Shown here piece by piece: positions 13,110 through 23,715 of a stretch of 64,000 nt of DNA. How positions within the stretch are numbered: the first letter of the stretch is position 1; every line of letters begins with the position of its first letter. This stretch comes from Mesocentrotus franciscanus (Eukaryota; Echinodermata; Echinoidea; Camarodonta; Strongylocentrotidae). The translations under genes and the position numbers were made by a program. A model generated the notes under the pieces. It was given only the letters and a program-made list of their open reading frames with translations, had not been told where the DNA came from and searched no databases. Where the stretch lies: contig CP137675.1 in the NCBI GenBank assembly GCA_037976565.1, forward strand, positions 26,056,831-26,120,830, given 5' to 3'.

Positions 13110-14188
13110 CGTCGCTGTCGTCGTCGCCGTATTAGTCGTCGTAGTAGTCGGCCTTGTAGTTTAAAAAAAATACATGTTTAGGAATCGATGCATAATTTGA
13201 TTTAATGAACGATCTGGAGCCCTCTCCTACAGTCTGCATATTTACTTGCTAATGTTCGTTTACATATCCCTCTTTTTGTCAATGTTAAGGAGTAATATGA
13301 TTCGAGTGATGATCTACTTTGAGACCCTCAACGTAGAGCGTGTGGAGCAAATACCTCGGTATACAGTAGGTGGCTTTAATGTATAGGATTTTTTAAGAAT
13401 GTAATTCCCATTTTTTTCTTCTTTTTCTCTTCCAGTTTTACGATATGAAATCTCATGCCATTTCCCAGCAAGCTAAAATCCACTCATTGTATGGACAGGG
13501 AATGGATTATGATTACCTTCTTCATGTACAAATATCGTCCAATAATTTCGTACTTCGTAGTCACAATAAAAGTCAATATTGCTTTAGCCTCATCTGAGTT
13601 AGCCGTCTTTTTTGTCTCTCTTTATTTTGGAGGCAGTGAAATACCACCTGGACTTTTTACTTTCTGAGATAATGATAATGTAATACGTTTTATCAGACTT
13701 GTTTCGAATGTGTTTTATTTAATTTTTAATCTAATGTCTTACATTTTGCTAATTAAATGACAATCTTATCCAAATAATAATTTGGAAGATTTGACCATGC
13801 TTTGCATTAATCGTTGACTACTGCTCTCTCACTCTCTCTCTCTCTCTGTTTTCTCTTTCTTTGAACCCCCCCCCCTCCGTCTCTCTTACTATTTTAATGA
13901 TGTAATTGTGTATTATTCATTGTTATTCCTCCCCTCACCGCCTCCCCCTTCTCTATCTATCTCTCTCTCTCTCTCTCTCTCGCTCTACCCCCTCTCTCCC
14001 TCTATACCCCCTCTCAATATCTTCTCCAGATCCCAAATATTCTGGGTAATATAGGTGGACTCATGGGCCTATTCACCGGGATGTCGTTCATCAGTTTGTT
14101 TGAGGTCACCTTTCTCCTGCTAAGGGTCACAAAAATCACTTTCACCAAATTCTTCTTGACCAATCGAGTGCATTCTCTTAAAGCCTGA
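1..14188 (+). CDS. DEG/ENaC (ASIC-like) cation channel, 3' nine exons (gene A)
   Basis: Exons with consistent GT/AG borders and phases: 1-173, 893-1005, 2382-2545, 3951-4152, 4683-4755, 5517-5574, 12519-12571, 13290-13365 and 14030-14188, giving 356 codons plus stop. The family forms trimeric plasma-membrane sodium-permeable channels with a large cysteine-rich extracellular domain between two membrane segments. Seen in order: YGNCFTFN, a GLHLSL-type palm strand, CC...C...C.C cysteine box, CDCPLPC, a Y...WPS segment, MIYFETLN, then GG.MGLFTGMS and TM2 with the GMS selectivity filter and LFEV. The N terminus, HG motif and TM1 lie left of the window; gene D at the right end shows what is missing. 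Intron 6 is about 6.9 kb and carries element E1 plus a LINE, but exon phase on both sides is intact. The ligand or gating stimulus cannot be told from sequence. No stop or frameshift was found. Confidence 0.93.
893..1005 (+). CDS. gene A exon with YGNCFTFN motif
   Basis: Acceptor TTCAG at 888-892, donor GTAATG at 1006. It encodes the DEG/ENaC hallmark YGNCFTFN after a conserved C...DF. Enters in phase 2, leaves in phase 1. Confidence 0.92.
1006..2381 (+). other. gene A intron with small hairpin and foldback MITE
   Basis: Unique AT-rich sequence. A short hairpin around 1635-1656 pairs AAAAACCG with CGGTTTTT. The foldback MITE at 1742-1950 is listed separately. No coding signal seen. Confidence 0.6.
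1742..1950. mobile_element. foldback MITE with TA target duplication
   Basis: The two arms (about 1742-1830 and 1865-1950) are near-perfect reverse complements beginning CACTCTAAGAACTGAAATG and ending in CATTTCAG...TAGAGTG. TA flanks both ends, as for Tc1/mariner-type MITEs. There is no internal ORF. The central AACATGCTGGATCCAAC is itself an inverted pair. Confidence 0.8.
2382..2545 (+). CDS. gene A exon, palm beta strands
   Basis: Acceptor TGCAG ends at 2381; donor GTAATA at 2546. It encodes G-LHLSL, a tyrosine-containing helix start, then IVIHVPNTVPFPEDDG, the usual strand-turn-strand of the family. Leaves in phase 0. Confidence 0.9.
2972..3432. repeat. long ATT trinucleotide microsatellite
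   Basis: About 460 bp of ATT interrupted by ATC/GTT variants within the intron between gene A exons 3 and 4. It produces poly-Ile and poly-Asn open frames on the minus strand, which are not genes. Confidence 0.95.
3951..4152 (+). CDS. gene A exon with cysteine box
   Basis: Acceptor ATTAATAG at 3943-3950, donor GTAAGT at 4153. It encodes C-VD-G, then CC-LKICYQQSLLEKCGCVDD. These cysteines form the disulfide ladder of the extracellular thumb in known channels. Confidence 0.92.
4683..4755 (+). CDS. gene A exon with CDCPLPC
   Basis: Acceptor AAATAG ends at 4682, donor GTAAGT at 4756. It encodes VDCVAEVQA followed by ECDCPLPC, the conserved cysteine cluster before the WPS segment. Phase 1 in, phase 2 out. 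Confidence 0.9.
5517..5574 (+). CDS. gene A exon with Y...WPS segment
   Basis: Acceptor CTAG ends at 5516, donor GTAATA at 5575. It encodes EKNYRTSISSAAWPSRRFK. The split-codon phase matches the previous exon and it ends in phase 0, as the next exon requires. Confidence 0.85.
5882..10876. mobile_element. E1: TIR element with TTA flanks and helically phased CGAYC motifs
   Basis: The ends are inverted repeats: TGGTGGGTTCCCACTGCCGA at 5882 and its reverse complement ending at 10876, similar for roughly 50 bp. TTA occurs at 5879-5881 and 10877-10879, so a 3-bp target duplication of the PIF/Harbinger (TWA) type is likely. The flanks read as one older dispersed repeat split by the insertion. Subterminal DNA is packed with CGATC/CGACC on the left and GGTCG/GATCG on the right at 9-12 bp spacing. 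No transposase ORF is visible, and a LINE occupies the middle. Confidence 0.75.
7187..10360 (-). pseudogene. L1/Tx1-like LINE, 5'-truncated and decayed
   Basis: The minus strand encodes, 5' to 3', an endonuclease end (GGDFN near 10311-10323; SRLDYWI...APDHSAV near 10050-10140), a linker, KSPGNDGLSAEFYQKFW (about 9290-9340), KNYRPISLLNVDYKILSK, FEKAFDSV (motif A), RGVRQGDPLS and LYADD (8734-8745). After that comes a degraded C-terminal region down to a poly(A) tail read as poly(T) at 7187. Frames change several times and RQGDPLS runs directly into LYADD, so part of the RT palm is missing. It cannot encode active protein. Confidence 0.85.
10913..12222. mobile_element. E1 second copy, left 1.3 kb only
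   Basis: Starts exactly at the E1 terminal TGGTGGGTTCCC and matches 5882-7187 almost base for base; the differences seen are single substitutions or homopolymer length changes. Similarity stops at 12222, the point where copy 1 meets the LINE poly(T). It is preceded by TCA, not TTA, and has no right end. Confidence 0.85.
12519..12571 (+). CDS. gene A small exon beyond the E1/LINE insertion
   Basis: Acceptor GCAAG ends at 12518, donor GTAAGT at 12572. It encodes FVTNPKLRTILADDELC plus a split codon. Support is that both phases fit the neighbouring exons and the position suits the family's poorly conserved helix before the last palm strand. The acceptor has no strong pyrimidine tract, so the start is less certain. 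Confidence 0.7.
12697..13150. repeat. TAG/GTA-rich microsatellite block
   Basis: Interrupted GTA/TAG repeats fill most of the intron between gene A exons 7 and 8, ending in a GTC/GTAGTC-rich stretch. The polyserine/valine and Tyr-rich open frames here are repeat artefacts. Confidence 0.9.
13290..13365 (+). CDS. gene A exon, pre-TM2 palm strand
   Basis: Acceptor GTTAAG ends at 13289, donor GTAGGT at 13366. It encodes SNMIRVMIYFETLNVERVEQ, a strong match to the strand leading to TM2 in DEG/ENaC channels, and ends in phase 0 with a Y-T. Confidence 0.9.
14030..14188 (+). CDS. gene A last exon: TM2, selectivity filter and stop
   Basis: CTCCAG acceptor after a long CT-rich tract. It encodes IPNILGNIGG, LMGLFTGMSFISLFEV, the rest of TM2 and a short basic tail ending in TGA at 14186-14188. 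GMS matches the GxS selectivity filter. An AATAAA lies near 14338. The same exon recurs at 30600 and 58470. Confidence 0.93.
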   Translation: MPNILGNIGGLMGLFTGMSFISLFEVTFLLLRVTKITFTKFFLTNRVHSLKA

Positions 14189-15229
14189 TAGATAATGTGT
14201 AAAGAGGTGTTATCTCATTTGAGGAGTGGTTCAGTGGTTAAGAGCAGCTTCAAAAACGTTCAACCTTAAATACTGTACCATACAGAAATTGACCAATTGG
14301 AGAGAATCGTTGCAGTTTGGGGGTATAAGTTAAACAAAATAAAACAAAAAAATTAATTCAAATCACAGTTCCTGTAAATATTGTAAATATTGTATATTGC
14401 TATAAACTCTACTTTTTATATCATACTTTTCTACATTTGAATTTCACAGGATATTAATTTACCGGGGCTAATCTCAAAAGAGCACATTGTTGTTGTTAAT
14501 GGTTCCCGTTACCATTAAACCTACGTATATATAATAAACATGTATATAGGTATATAGAGAGATATTCAGCAAAAAGAAAGTGGACACTCTTTAATGTTCA
14601 GAATTTTCATATAAACCGTAAATTATAATAAAATATATATCAAATGAAAGGAAATTAATACTCTACCGATATCAATTAAGATCAAGTTTGAACCTTCACG
14701 CTTGAATAGGCACATTCACAAACGTTAGAAGGTCTAATTAAGAAAATTGCCCTGCAAAAATACAGCAAAAGTAGGCATTCAAATGTTAATGAACATGTGC
14801 ATCTGTAGAACAAATTCTGTAGTAAAGAATGAGGAGGATTTATCTCTAGATATTAACCGTAGTCTCATGACTGCATGGTTTGACGAGCACGGTCAAGATG
14901 CTTCTCCTTTTGTGTTTCTCGTTACGGTTTTTTTTTCTTCATTGTTGTAATTTGACTCTAAAAGATGGGGATGCTCATCATTTGAACATGGCCAGATGCC
15001 CCATTTTTGCATATATTTTTCCCCCAGAGACTCATTTATTGTTAAATGATGATGCTCACTCATGCGTGAATTGTAGGATTCCAATTGCATACCATTTTAA
15101 AAAAAAGGCAATTTATGTTTATTGAAAGACTTAATTAAGAATAGAGTCCACTTTCATCTTTTTTCCCGCTGTATTATTGATCAAAACTATGTACATAATG
15201 TCAATTAAGGTTTGCTTATACCAAGATAA

Positions 15230-16754
15230 TGCTACGTTTACACTATGTTCCCGGCGGCCACGGCAATCACGTTTCAGGCCACCGTGGACAAAACGGGATG
15301 GACGTGAGACAACGCGGGGGACGGAATGGGCAAACGTGACATGCCGTGATTGCCGTGGATGCCGGGCCAGATTTTTAAACTGTAACATTTTTTTGGCACG
15401 GCAGTCACGGTGCGGAGTGGAAAACTATAAGGCCATAGTAGAAACGGGATGAGCGCAACAAAACGTGACAGTACGTAATACGCCGTAACAAAACTTGGAG
15501 GCGATCCGTAGTGCGACGGTTTACAGGCCCGGCGTGCTACGGCGCGTTGCGTTCTACTACGGTCTGACACGGCGCGCGCGGTCTCAGGACACACTATAGT
15601 AATAATGACTGCTATGAGAGGCCTAGTTGTTTTTATTGCTCAAGGGGAGGTTACATCGTGCTATCACCCCGAGGCGTGCCGAGGGGTGATAGCACGATAA
15701 CCTCCCGAAAAAAAACAACTAGGCCTCGAATATTAAAGCAGTCATTATAACTTTTATATACTGAAAACAGGATCATAGAATACAAGGTCAATCATGGTAA
15801 TCAAATCTGTGTTGATATTAAACTTAGGTAGCTCAGTTGGCCATTGAGATTGTACGCATTATAAGCCTATGCAGTTTACGTGCATAGCGCGATCGTGCCA
15901 AATTGGTCAAACTAATCCCAAACTAATAAATTAAAAATCAAGATTCAAACCTTCATTGCTTGTGATCCTGAAGGTGATACTCAAAAAATGAGGTGTCATA
16001 TGAAAGAGCAGGTTTTTCTCTATATTTCCAAAGGGGCGTTATCTCGTCATTACATGTAGATCTAGGCCTAGCTACAATCGAGATCGGCGGTCGTCTACGC
16101 TGTACTGTATAGCAACCAAATAATCGCGGCACAAAAAATGTATGGAATGCCGCGCGCGCCGCACAAACTAAGTAAGCCAATGGGGATCGCAGGATGATGA
16201 GGATGAGGGTAGAAACTTTTAACTAGGCCCTGTGGGCTCTAACTATTCCCTGTGAGTGGGTGTGAGTGGGGCATGGCTTGAAATCACGACTCCAATTTCG
16301 ACCAATCAGATGGCTAGATTTCTAAAGTGAGGTATATAATGATTGCTATTGCCTAGGAGGCCTTCTTTATATACCGTGGGCACAGACGTGTTCCAAAGAT
16401 GCCAGGCGTCCACATTTCATCCGTAGAAAGCCTTGACAGAACGTGAAAAACGTGTCAGACCTTGAAAAGAACTTGAGAAACGTGAGGGAGCCCATCAGAA
16501 CGTGACGGGCCGGAAGGGAACGTACTGGCATCCGTGGTAGACCGCGGGCCGAACCGTAGTGCGCCTTGAGCCTCCGGGACAGCAGCCCCTTTCCCTCCCA
16601 CGGCCCGTCACGGATACCGTGATAGACCGTGAAAAAACTTGGCAAGACCTAACAAAACTTGAATACAGAAAAAAATGGCCAAAATCCCACGGCGCACTAC
16701 GTTTCGGGCAAACGGGGCTGCCGTGGCCGCCGGGAACATAGTGTAAACGTAGCA
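15230..16754. mobile_element. E2 copy in unit 1 (TIR element, TAA/TTA flanks)
   Basis: Left end TGCTACGTTTACACTATG, right end its inverse, with a TIR of about 40 bp. Flanks are TAA (15227-15229) and TTA (16755-16757). Unit 2 has an empty site at 31812 (TAA followed directly by the downstream flank), which supports a 3-bp TWA duplication. Short CGTGA/CTTGA motifs recur about every 10 bp between 16432 and 16543. It carries about 745 bp (15594-16337) absent from the unit 3 copy. No transposase ORF. Confidence 0.85.
15594..16337. mobile_element. segment present in E2 unit 1 only, with long hairpin
   Basis: In unit 3 the flanking bases join directly (GGACAC then ATGATTGC, near 40288). The segment starts with a strong hairpin at 15598-15752 whose arms contain GAGGCCTAGTTG and GTGCTATCACCCC around a short GC-rich loop. 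ATAATGAYTGCT occurs at the start and just past the end as direct repeats, so either insertion here or deletion by recombination in unit 3 is possible. Confidence 0.65.
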
Positions 16755-17519
16755 TTACGAAACAATTACACATACTTAAAAGTCCCAATCGTGTTTATTG
16801 TCTTAAATTTATTTTCGTTATTATAGTATGTAATCCGGACAATTCTAGTAAATATTTATACATGTATATACAAATTTACCATGTACATTGTTTAGAAATC
16901 AGTGTATTATGAGGATGTATAATACTTATTTATTCTACAATGGAACGTCTGAAGAAAAATGGAATAAACGGTGTTGAAGAAAATATCATGAGCTAGCGAG
17001 AGAGAGGCATATTGACAAACAGTGACAGAAAGACTGAGAGGGGTACCAAGGGAAATACACAGATACGACGAGAGGGACGGTAAAGAGAGAGAGATAGAGA
17101 AAGAGAGGTAGGAAGAAATTAATGGAGTGTGGATAGAAAGAGGGAAAGTGAGAATGAAAGTTTATTCAAGAGTGTATATTAAGGAGAGGGAGAAAGAGAG
17201 GGGAGAACGAGAGAAGGGTTAAAGTGATAGACATGTAGAGCGACAGATAGTTAGAGAGAGGGGGAGACAGAGAGAGAGATGGAAGTAGGAGAGGCAGAGA
17301 AGGGAAGGCAGAAAATGAAGAGGAATTAGATGTTTGGCAATTAGTCATTAATGACTATTTTTCCCACACACTATTTTATAAACTATTTATATATAAATAT
17401 AATTGCCAAACAAAATCAAATCAAGAAAGAAAGAAAGGTTGTGTCAGGAGCATCTTAAAGAGGGTGTAGCATGGCAAATACTGGTTAACGCCATCTACGT
17501 CTTCTTTTGAACAACTGCA

Positions 17520-17760
17520 CGTAAACGAATGGACTTGATTAACGGTATAGTCAGCGACTTAATCTGTACTCGGTCAGCGTTCGCGAAACAGACCGAAGTT
17601 CTCCTCACGCTTCGGTTTCGCGTACGTTGCACGCACGTGAATGCTGCAGTCGCGTCGTGCGTAGTCGTATTATACCCGATTGGCCCCGAGTAGGGCCACG
17701 GGAAAGACAGATAGTCTCGTCATGCTAGACTCCCTTTAAATACTGAGCCTAAGGTTTGCA
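17520..17760. other. CpG-rich block repeated in all three units
   Basis: A GC- and CpG-rich island inside AT-rich DNA, also at 32604-32820 and 41480-41700. It contains the hairpin-forming CGAAACAGACCGAAG / CTTCGGTTTCGCG pair. Units 2 and 3 share CCCGCTAGCG, which unit 1 lacks. No ORF is convincing. It may be part of a repeat or a regulatory island. Confidence 0.45.
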
Positions 17761-17884
17761 GAAGACCATGTATTCAGAATAGTCTCTCCATGCAGACACT
17801 GTTCTGCACGACTGAAGAGGGAGGGTATGTGCCTGCAAACTACCATTCTCTTCATTTTGGCTTGCCCTGTCTCTCTTCCTCTAC

Positions 17885-18075
17885 AAGGCAAGGTGGTATA
17901 GTGGTGAATAATCTTAACTCTCATACAAGAGGTCCCCGGTTCAATCTTTGTTCTGCTTACATCCTTGGACGAAGTGTGTTTTTGCCCACATTTGTCCCTC
18001 TCGACCTAGGTGTTAAATGGATACCTGACCATTTTGAAGGCCTGGAAGAAAGAGCAGTATTAATACACAACTAAT
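17885..18075 (+). repeat. tRNA-derived SINE-like sequence, unit 1
   Basis: An A-box-like GTGGTATAGTGGT near 17892 and a B-box-like GGTCCCCGGTTCAAT near 17931 are spaced as in a tRNA head. A CTCTCGACCTAGGTGTTAAATG core follows, resembling a second SINE at 58735. It is not a functional tRNA because the acceptor stem does not pair. It also creates a 94-residue open frame that I do not consider a gene. Confidence 0.6.
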
Positions 18076-20729
18076 ATGGCTACCCTGGTATATATTGCAC
18101 AGTTCTGTTATCATTATTAATAATTGAATTGAATTTGAATTTATTTACAACAACACATCCCAATAATAACAGTACATGCACGATCATACAATGCAAAGAA
18201 TAACAATGATGCATGAATACATAACGTAATAGTAATGTTGATTGAACATTAGTGGTTTTAAAACGATATGTAGACATAGATCTGCATACCATTAAATGCA
18301 CAAGATATACACGTAAATATGTGTTTTGCTAATATTTAGGTGAAGTTGTTGATGGGAACTAGAAGTTAGCACAAGTGCTAGTCGAGCCTAGTTTCATTCT
18401 TTGGCAAGATTTTTTAAAAAATATATATGCATTTAAAACTTGTTTGTTTTGTATTTAAATAATATACGAACAAATTATACAGTATACTGAAACTTTTTTT
18501 ACATTTCTATAAGAAATAAAAAGTTACAGTGCTAAAGCATTATAATGATAAGTAAAAAAAATCTTTGAACAAATACAATCATCACTGTGTTCATAAAATG
18601 AACGGATTTATTAATAAAAAATCAAATCATACAGATGTGCGTACATGCGCAAATCCTGTAAAAGCTTCAGGGCATCTATAATCGTTGACAAGCAAGTGTT
18701 TATACATATATAAAAGGAAGACAAGTAAAACAAACAAATTATAGGGCATATAACGCGTTATTGTGTCCGTCTGATTAAAAGGGCGGATTGGGGTTCTATA
18801 AAAGGGTACAATTGAACAAAACAAATATCGAACAAGCAGAGAGAATATTTTTGGGGGTGTATTTAAGGAATGCCAGATTGACAGGGGAACGGGGCGTTTG
18901 TCCCCCCGCATCCGCCAGTGCGTCTGTCTGATACGTCATCCAAGAGGCCATGAGTATCGAAATATCTGTCCAGGTTTTATGTATTTGTTAGGAGTTGTTG
19001 TGCCCCAAGGAATTTTAATACACATGTATAAAGTATCAAATCACTTTTAACATATCTTGCTAAAGTTTGAATCACAGATTCTTTATCCCCGCTCAGACAA
19101 GTCCTTGTGGTTTTATCATCTTTTATCAGTTTTTTCATTATCCAGTCAAGCCCGAATCCTTACCCCGCAAAACGAAGAAAAAAATCTTATTGCTGAATTC
19201 AAATGCAATTCTCAAAATATCAAAATATTGATGCTGTGTTGTTGTATCTGCTTTTTGGTCAGAGATTGTCGGATGTAAGTCAAGACCCCAAGACTCCGTT
19301 AGCATTTTTTGCCTATAATAATGGGGGGGGGGCGGGGTGTGACTGGAACCCCACTTAAAAAAGGCCTTCTTGGACATGCCCGTGAGATGCAGGTGTCGTA
19401 TACATAAACAAGCTTTAATCTGGTTTTAATATTATACAGTGGGGATTTTTTAGGGAATTGCAAGCTTATAGTTTGTTATCTATGTATACTTCCTCGTTCA
19501 TCGATATGTCCTTCAAAAAATATAAAAGAACATACAAGTTAAAACGGATATCGGGAACATTGCCAACATAGAAGAGGAAACGTATTGGCTAACCTAATGA
19601 CCTCAATTCTTTTAATGTTTTGAATTGGAAATCTTGACGAGGAAAAAGGCATTAGAAATATCAATGACAATGATATGCCCTATCTGCAAAACATTGTTAC
19701 AGTCAGTTGGCACTCCTTACTATGGTTATATTTCTATTTAGTGCTATCTGTGATAAACGTGTCAAAACATTAAAGATAAAGTTGAGTACCGGTCATGCGA
19801 TTTCATTGTGAAAGAGACTGACTGGAGGGCATTCGGGTAAGATTGTTTATGTAGTACATAACCGTGAGGTTTAGGAATGGTCAAAATGAAAGGAAACGGA
19901 CCCAATCCTGATGAAAATCCACATGCATTGAACTCTTGAAAATACTTGGTAACAAACCCCAGCACGAGGGTAATTATGTGTTCGCCGAATCTTGGGGGTT
20001 TTTTTTGTTTACCTATCATGTGCAATGTATGGTCCCGTTTATAGGGTCCCAACAAATATTAATCACTTCACTTCAAAATTTGGCGAAGATTACCCAAATT
20101 GGAAAAGAAATTCCCAAAATTGGTTGTCCCTCCTTGGTTGTACACAAGATTATACCCTCGTGGCATACTTTTACCCAATATTTTTAAAAGTATAAGCACA
20201 GGAAGTGGGAGAGAGGGCCTACACACGCATGTGGCATGAAAGTTTGGTCCAAACTTTTGAGCCATATTTCGAGTATGAGGGCATTCAGAGAGCAAGGGGA
20301 CATTGCTGCTATTATATTGTTTCAAACCGACATACAAAGAATGAGAAAGCTCATAAATTAATTTTCACCTTTATCTGAACTGAACCTTATTTTTGATTAT
20401 TAGGGACGTTGCCAAGGATGGAAAATGAAGACCCAAATATATTGATTAAGAGGTGAACCTGAACAATAGCGGATTTAACGACCAGCCCCTGCCGCCCCCT
20501 CCCCCATTCGAAACCCAAGTGTCATACCTTTAGTATACAAGTCGAAGGATGTGCGCCCCCTCACTTTGAGGTGATGACCATTTATTTTTCTTTGCATGTC
20601 ACCAAATTCAAGGAATATTTTGCTCCCCTTTTTTAATGAAATTCTTGATCCGCCCCTGACGTTGGTACGAGGAAATGGGTGACGAGCTGATAAAAATAAG
20701 TCTGTAGTTTGTTTTCAATCATTTCGGAG

Positions 20730-20920
20730 AGAAACAGTCGACGAGGAGAAGACTTCACCCTGTTCGAAAAATCGTCATTAGATTATCAACAAATAGTGGC
20801 GGTAAAGAGTGACCAGTCAAACTTGATCGGAGAAGATGAAGTTGACAATTTGTTTCATCATATCGGCGATCCTTTTCACGCCAACCCTCGGGATATTCAG
20901 AGAGTTCAGACACGATATTC
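20730..20920 (+). CDS. family B upstream exon, unit 1 (candidate)
   Basis: Possible acceptor TTCGGAG ends at 20729; clear donor GTAAGT at 20921. Encodes RNSRRGEDFTLFEKSSLDYQ, then a segment with DEVDNLFHHIGDPFHANPRD. The same frame and donor are conserved in units 2 and 3. I do not recognise the protein. It is acidic and soluble, with no signal or membrane segment. It exits in phase 2, while the 3' exon at 25664 needs one leading base, so at least one intervening exon is missing from this model. An upstream ATGGGTGACGAG is conserved, but in this unit it runs into TAG before the exon. Confidence 0.5.
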
Positions 20921-20968
20921 GTAAGTTGATAACAAAGACGTTACCACGTATTCGTTTTCTTCTTTTCT

Positions 20969-21216
20969 AATCAAATCAAAGTCAAATTCAAATTCAAATG
21001 TATTGGTCCAAATGGAAATTCGTTGCGTTTACATGCATTATTCACAGGGAAAAAAATGTACATATGACATGATACATGCGACATAAAACGAGTATAGAGA
21101 GAATAAACATATAGCACATTGACATTCACATTATGTAGATCATTTTTCTAAATTTACGTTATATTCAATGTTTGCTCATATATCCAGAGTAATTACCAAC
21201 ACAATATTACATTGCA

Positions 21217-21264
<48 letters not shown>

Positions 21265-21787
21265 GTTATTAATATTATTATTATTATCATTATTATTATC
21301 ATTGATATTATTATTATTAGTTTGACTAATTATATCATCATAATAAAATATTGTTTTTAAGCAAAACTACAAACAGTTTAACAATCAAAAGAATTCATCA
21401 TAATTATTTTTTATATGGCGGAAAAATAACCATGTATATATCCTAGCAAGTTACAAATAATGTTCATATCTTCTAGGGGAATGCAATACCCTATTCTGAA
21501 ATATCCACAACAGTTATTGTCTCTATAAATAAAACCTAAATATGCATTCAGGTATGTATGCTTAATGAATAACTGCTGAAGGGAGTATGGAACAATTATT
21601 AATAAAAATGTAAATATATTATGACATGCGAATATATATTTAAAAGATACTTTTTTTTTTGGAGAAAAGATGGCTATTATAAGAAAATAAATATAATTGT
21701 CCTATAATAAATACAAATAAGTTTTTGATAATAACCTACAAGCAAATAAAAAAGAATAAAATGCGAATAATTTTACATTTTACATAA
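20969..21787 (-). mobile_element. retroelement tail private to unit 1
   Basis: Units 2 and 3 read straight through this point (TTTTCTAAT then CTCAGTTAAC). The inserted DNA opens with reversed A/TTTGAA-type tail repeats, contains an ATT microsatellite (21216-21322) and is AT-rich with no protein signature. The orientation is inferred from the tail. Confidence 0.55.
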
Positions 21788-21885
21788 TTCTTAGTTAACA
21801 GCCATTTCATGGGGATGTAATAAGTATTGCTACACAATTTAGTTGTTTAATATGTCGTGTGCATCTGTTCATAGCTTATTTTCAT

Positions 21886-23180
21886 TTAAAGTACCAGAGC
21901 GAAGGTTTTAAAATGCTTTTATCCTTAATAATATTGGTATCATTGCAAAGGTAATGTTACAATCTTTCTAATAATTCATATTTACTTTTCCAAAATTGTT
22001 ACAGAATTGACTAATCTGCTATCAAAAATGATAAATTTGCTACCTGTTTTTTCCGCCCTCGATCAGCCCGCTGATCGCTGGTACGATGTGTGACGTAATA
22101 GGTTGGGCACATGAGCAAGAGTGCTCCCAAGCCCCCTCACACAGCTCTGTCCGCTGCATGCATTATACGTATACGAAAGCCAGTTGAACGCGAAATATCC
22201 TATCACAATGTCCGAACTTGAGGAAGAAGTTTTACTAAATTTAGATATCGAAGTTGATGAGCACAACTCCACAACTAGTGACAGTGATTTATTTGATTTT
22301 TTGTATGTTTTAGTATGCTATCTCCACGCCGGAGTTGCGGGTCAAAAATGGATACGAAAGTACACTAGCGCCATGAAATTCCCAAGTTCGAGCTGGCTGA
22401 GCCCAGCTGCCGCCCCGCACCGGCCCCGCTGAACTGACGATCGATCCGTCATGCACTGGGGTGACTGACTGGGCGAGACATTTTCTAATTTTTAGAAAGT
22501 GTAGGGCTATTTTGGCAAATTTCACGGATAGAAAAACAAAGAAGAATAGATGTGAGATTATATCTTGCGAATACCAATTACATATATGCACCATAAATGG
22601 AACTGCACGACATCATAAAAATGCAAAGCCAAAGGGACTCTCGCGATTTATCAACACTCAACAGCAATCACCAATCATCTTGCACATGCCAAGCCATGAC
22701 CGAAAACTTCACAGCAAATTACACAAAACGGAAGAATATTTGGACAAATCGATTCACCCCCTCGTATTACATTACATAATTTGCTTAATATGCAATAATA
22801 AAATGTAATTTCCTGATTTCGAGAGACTGTTATTCCACTTTCATCAAAGCTGGCCTAGGTATGAATCATTCGAAGTCTGGGTAATGTATACTGAATGCAA
22901 AATACCGCACGCGAGCTGAGCGAGAGCCGAGCGAGAGGCCTAGGAATTTCGATCGTGCCCAACCACTGACGTCATAAGTCTGTACTCCGTAATTTTATTT
23001 TTCAAGCCAGGAAAAGAAGTTCTGAGAAGGGTCTTGGAAAAAGCATATTATCGCGTTTCATTTATATTTATAATACTTTAGAGCAGATGATTTGTGTTCA
23101 TATTGGTGTAAGCTTTCAGTACATGTATAATTTGTCCATTTTGTGACATTTTGTGACATTTCTTCGCTCAGCTACTTTAA
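21886..23180. mobile_element. E6: TTAA-flanked TIR element private to unit 1
   Basis: Left end TTAAAGTACCAGAGCGAAGG and right end whose reverse complement is TTAAAGTAGCTGAGCGAAG. Units 2 and 3 hold the empty site with one TTTAA, which supports TTAA duplication as in piggyBac-type elements. It contains a CpG-rich inner stretch (22040-22450) with GTTGGGCAC inverted against GTGCCCAAC near 22960. A short acidic open frame starts at 22208 (MSELEEEVLLNLDIEVDE); I do not recognise it. Confidence 0.7.
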
Positions 23181-23715
23181 ACAGTCTTAGGGCGCTGCTC
23201 TTCGGTTCAATAATGTAATTTACTTTTTTACCAACCATTGCCAATGGCGGTACTAAAGCACTAAGTCTTTCTAGGCTGTGTTACTGACATGCTGAAATTT
23301 ACCTTCCATGTGTTAATTATAGAGATACGTTGCATCTTCCTCTGATCTGCTATGTCTTGTCAACAGAAGAAGTTGGTATATTGGTGTGTTAACATAATCC
23401 TGACATTATATTTGACATGACGTACATAACAACAGCTTTAGGGACCATCTGACACCTCATCCCGACGAAAATTTCTTGTCAGATAATTATTTATTTGTAA
23501 TGTCCATTTTTATACTAGTTCCTACTTACAAAGTTTGGTGCATAAGTTAGATGGGTTTAAATCGACACCTTTATCGAGTTGTTTTGGGAGGCTCGGGGGA
23601 TCTCTAGGGTGAAATGGGGTGACTATTTCGGGACAGGCTCCCCGGATAATGTGGTTACATTTAAAAGCAACGGACAACACTTGCGCACGCAGTTTGGAAG
23701 CTTCGGGTATAATAA

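Noticed and set aside
13455..13667. 70-codon frame between gene A exons 8 and 9
   Set aside because: It is not in phase with the flanking exons. The 13290 and 14030 exons already join in phase 0 with the expected protein sequence.
17885..17960. Possible tRNA gene
   Set aside because: A- and B-box-like motifs are present, but no acceptor stem or clean anticodon arm. It is repeated with a SINE core downstream.
17790..18074. 94-codon frame repeated in all three units
   Set aside because: It overlaps the tRNA-like SINE head. Unit differences include indels that do not respect the frame (for example the altered end in unit 3).
22461..22808. 115-codon frame inside E6
   Set aside because: No recognisable domain, confined to an insertion private to unit 1, and no splice or start support.
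23380..23435. Block AAGTTGGTMTATKGGTGTGTT conserved in all three units, considered as a middle family B exon
   Set aside because: A GEVGLWVCLHDLDIIFDM frame exists in units 2 and 3, but unit 1 has a stop in that frame, the entry phase does not fit the upstream exon, and the donor is absent in two units.
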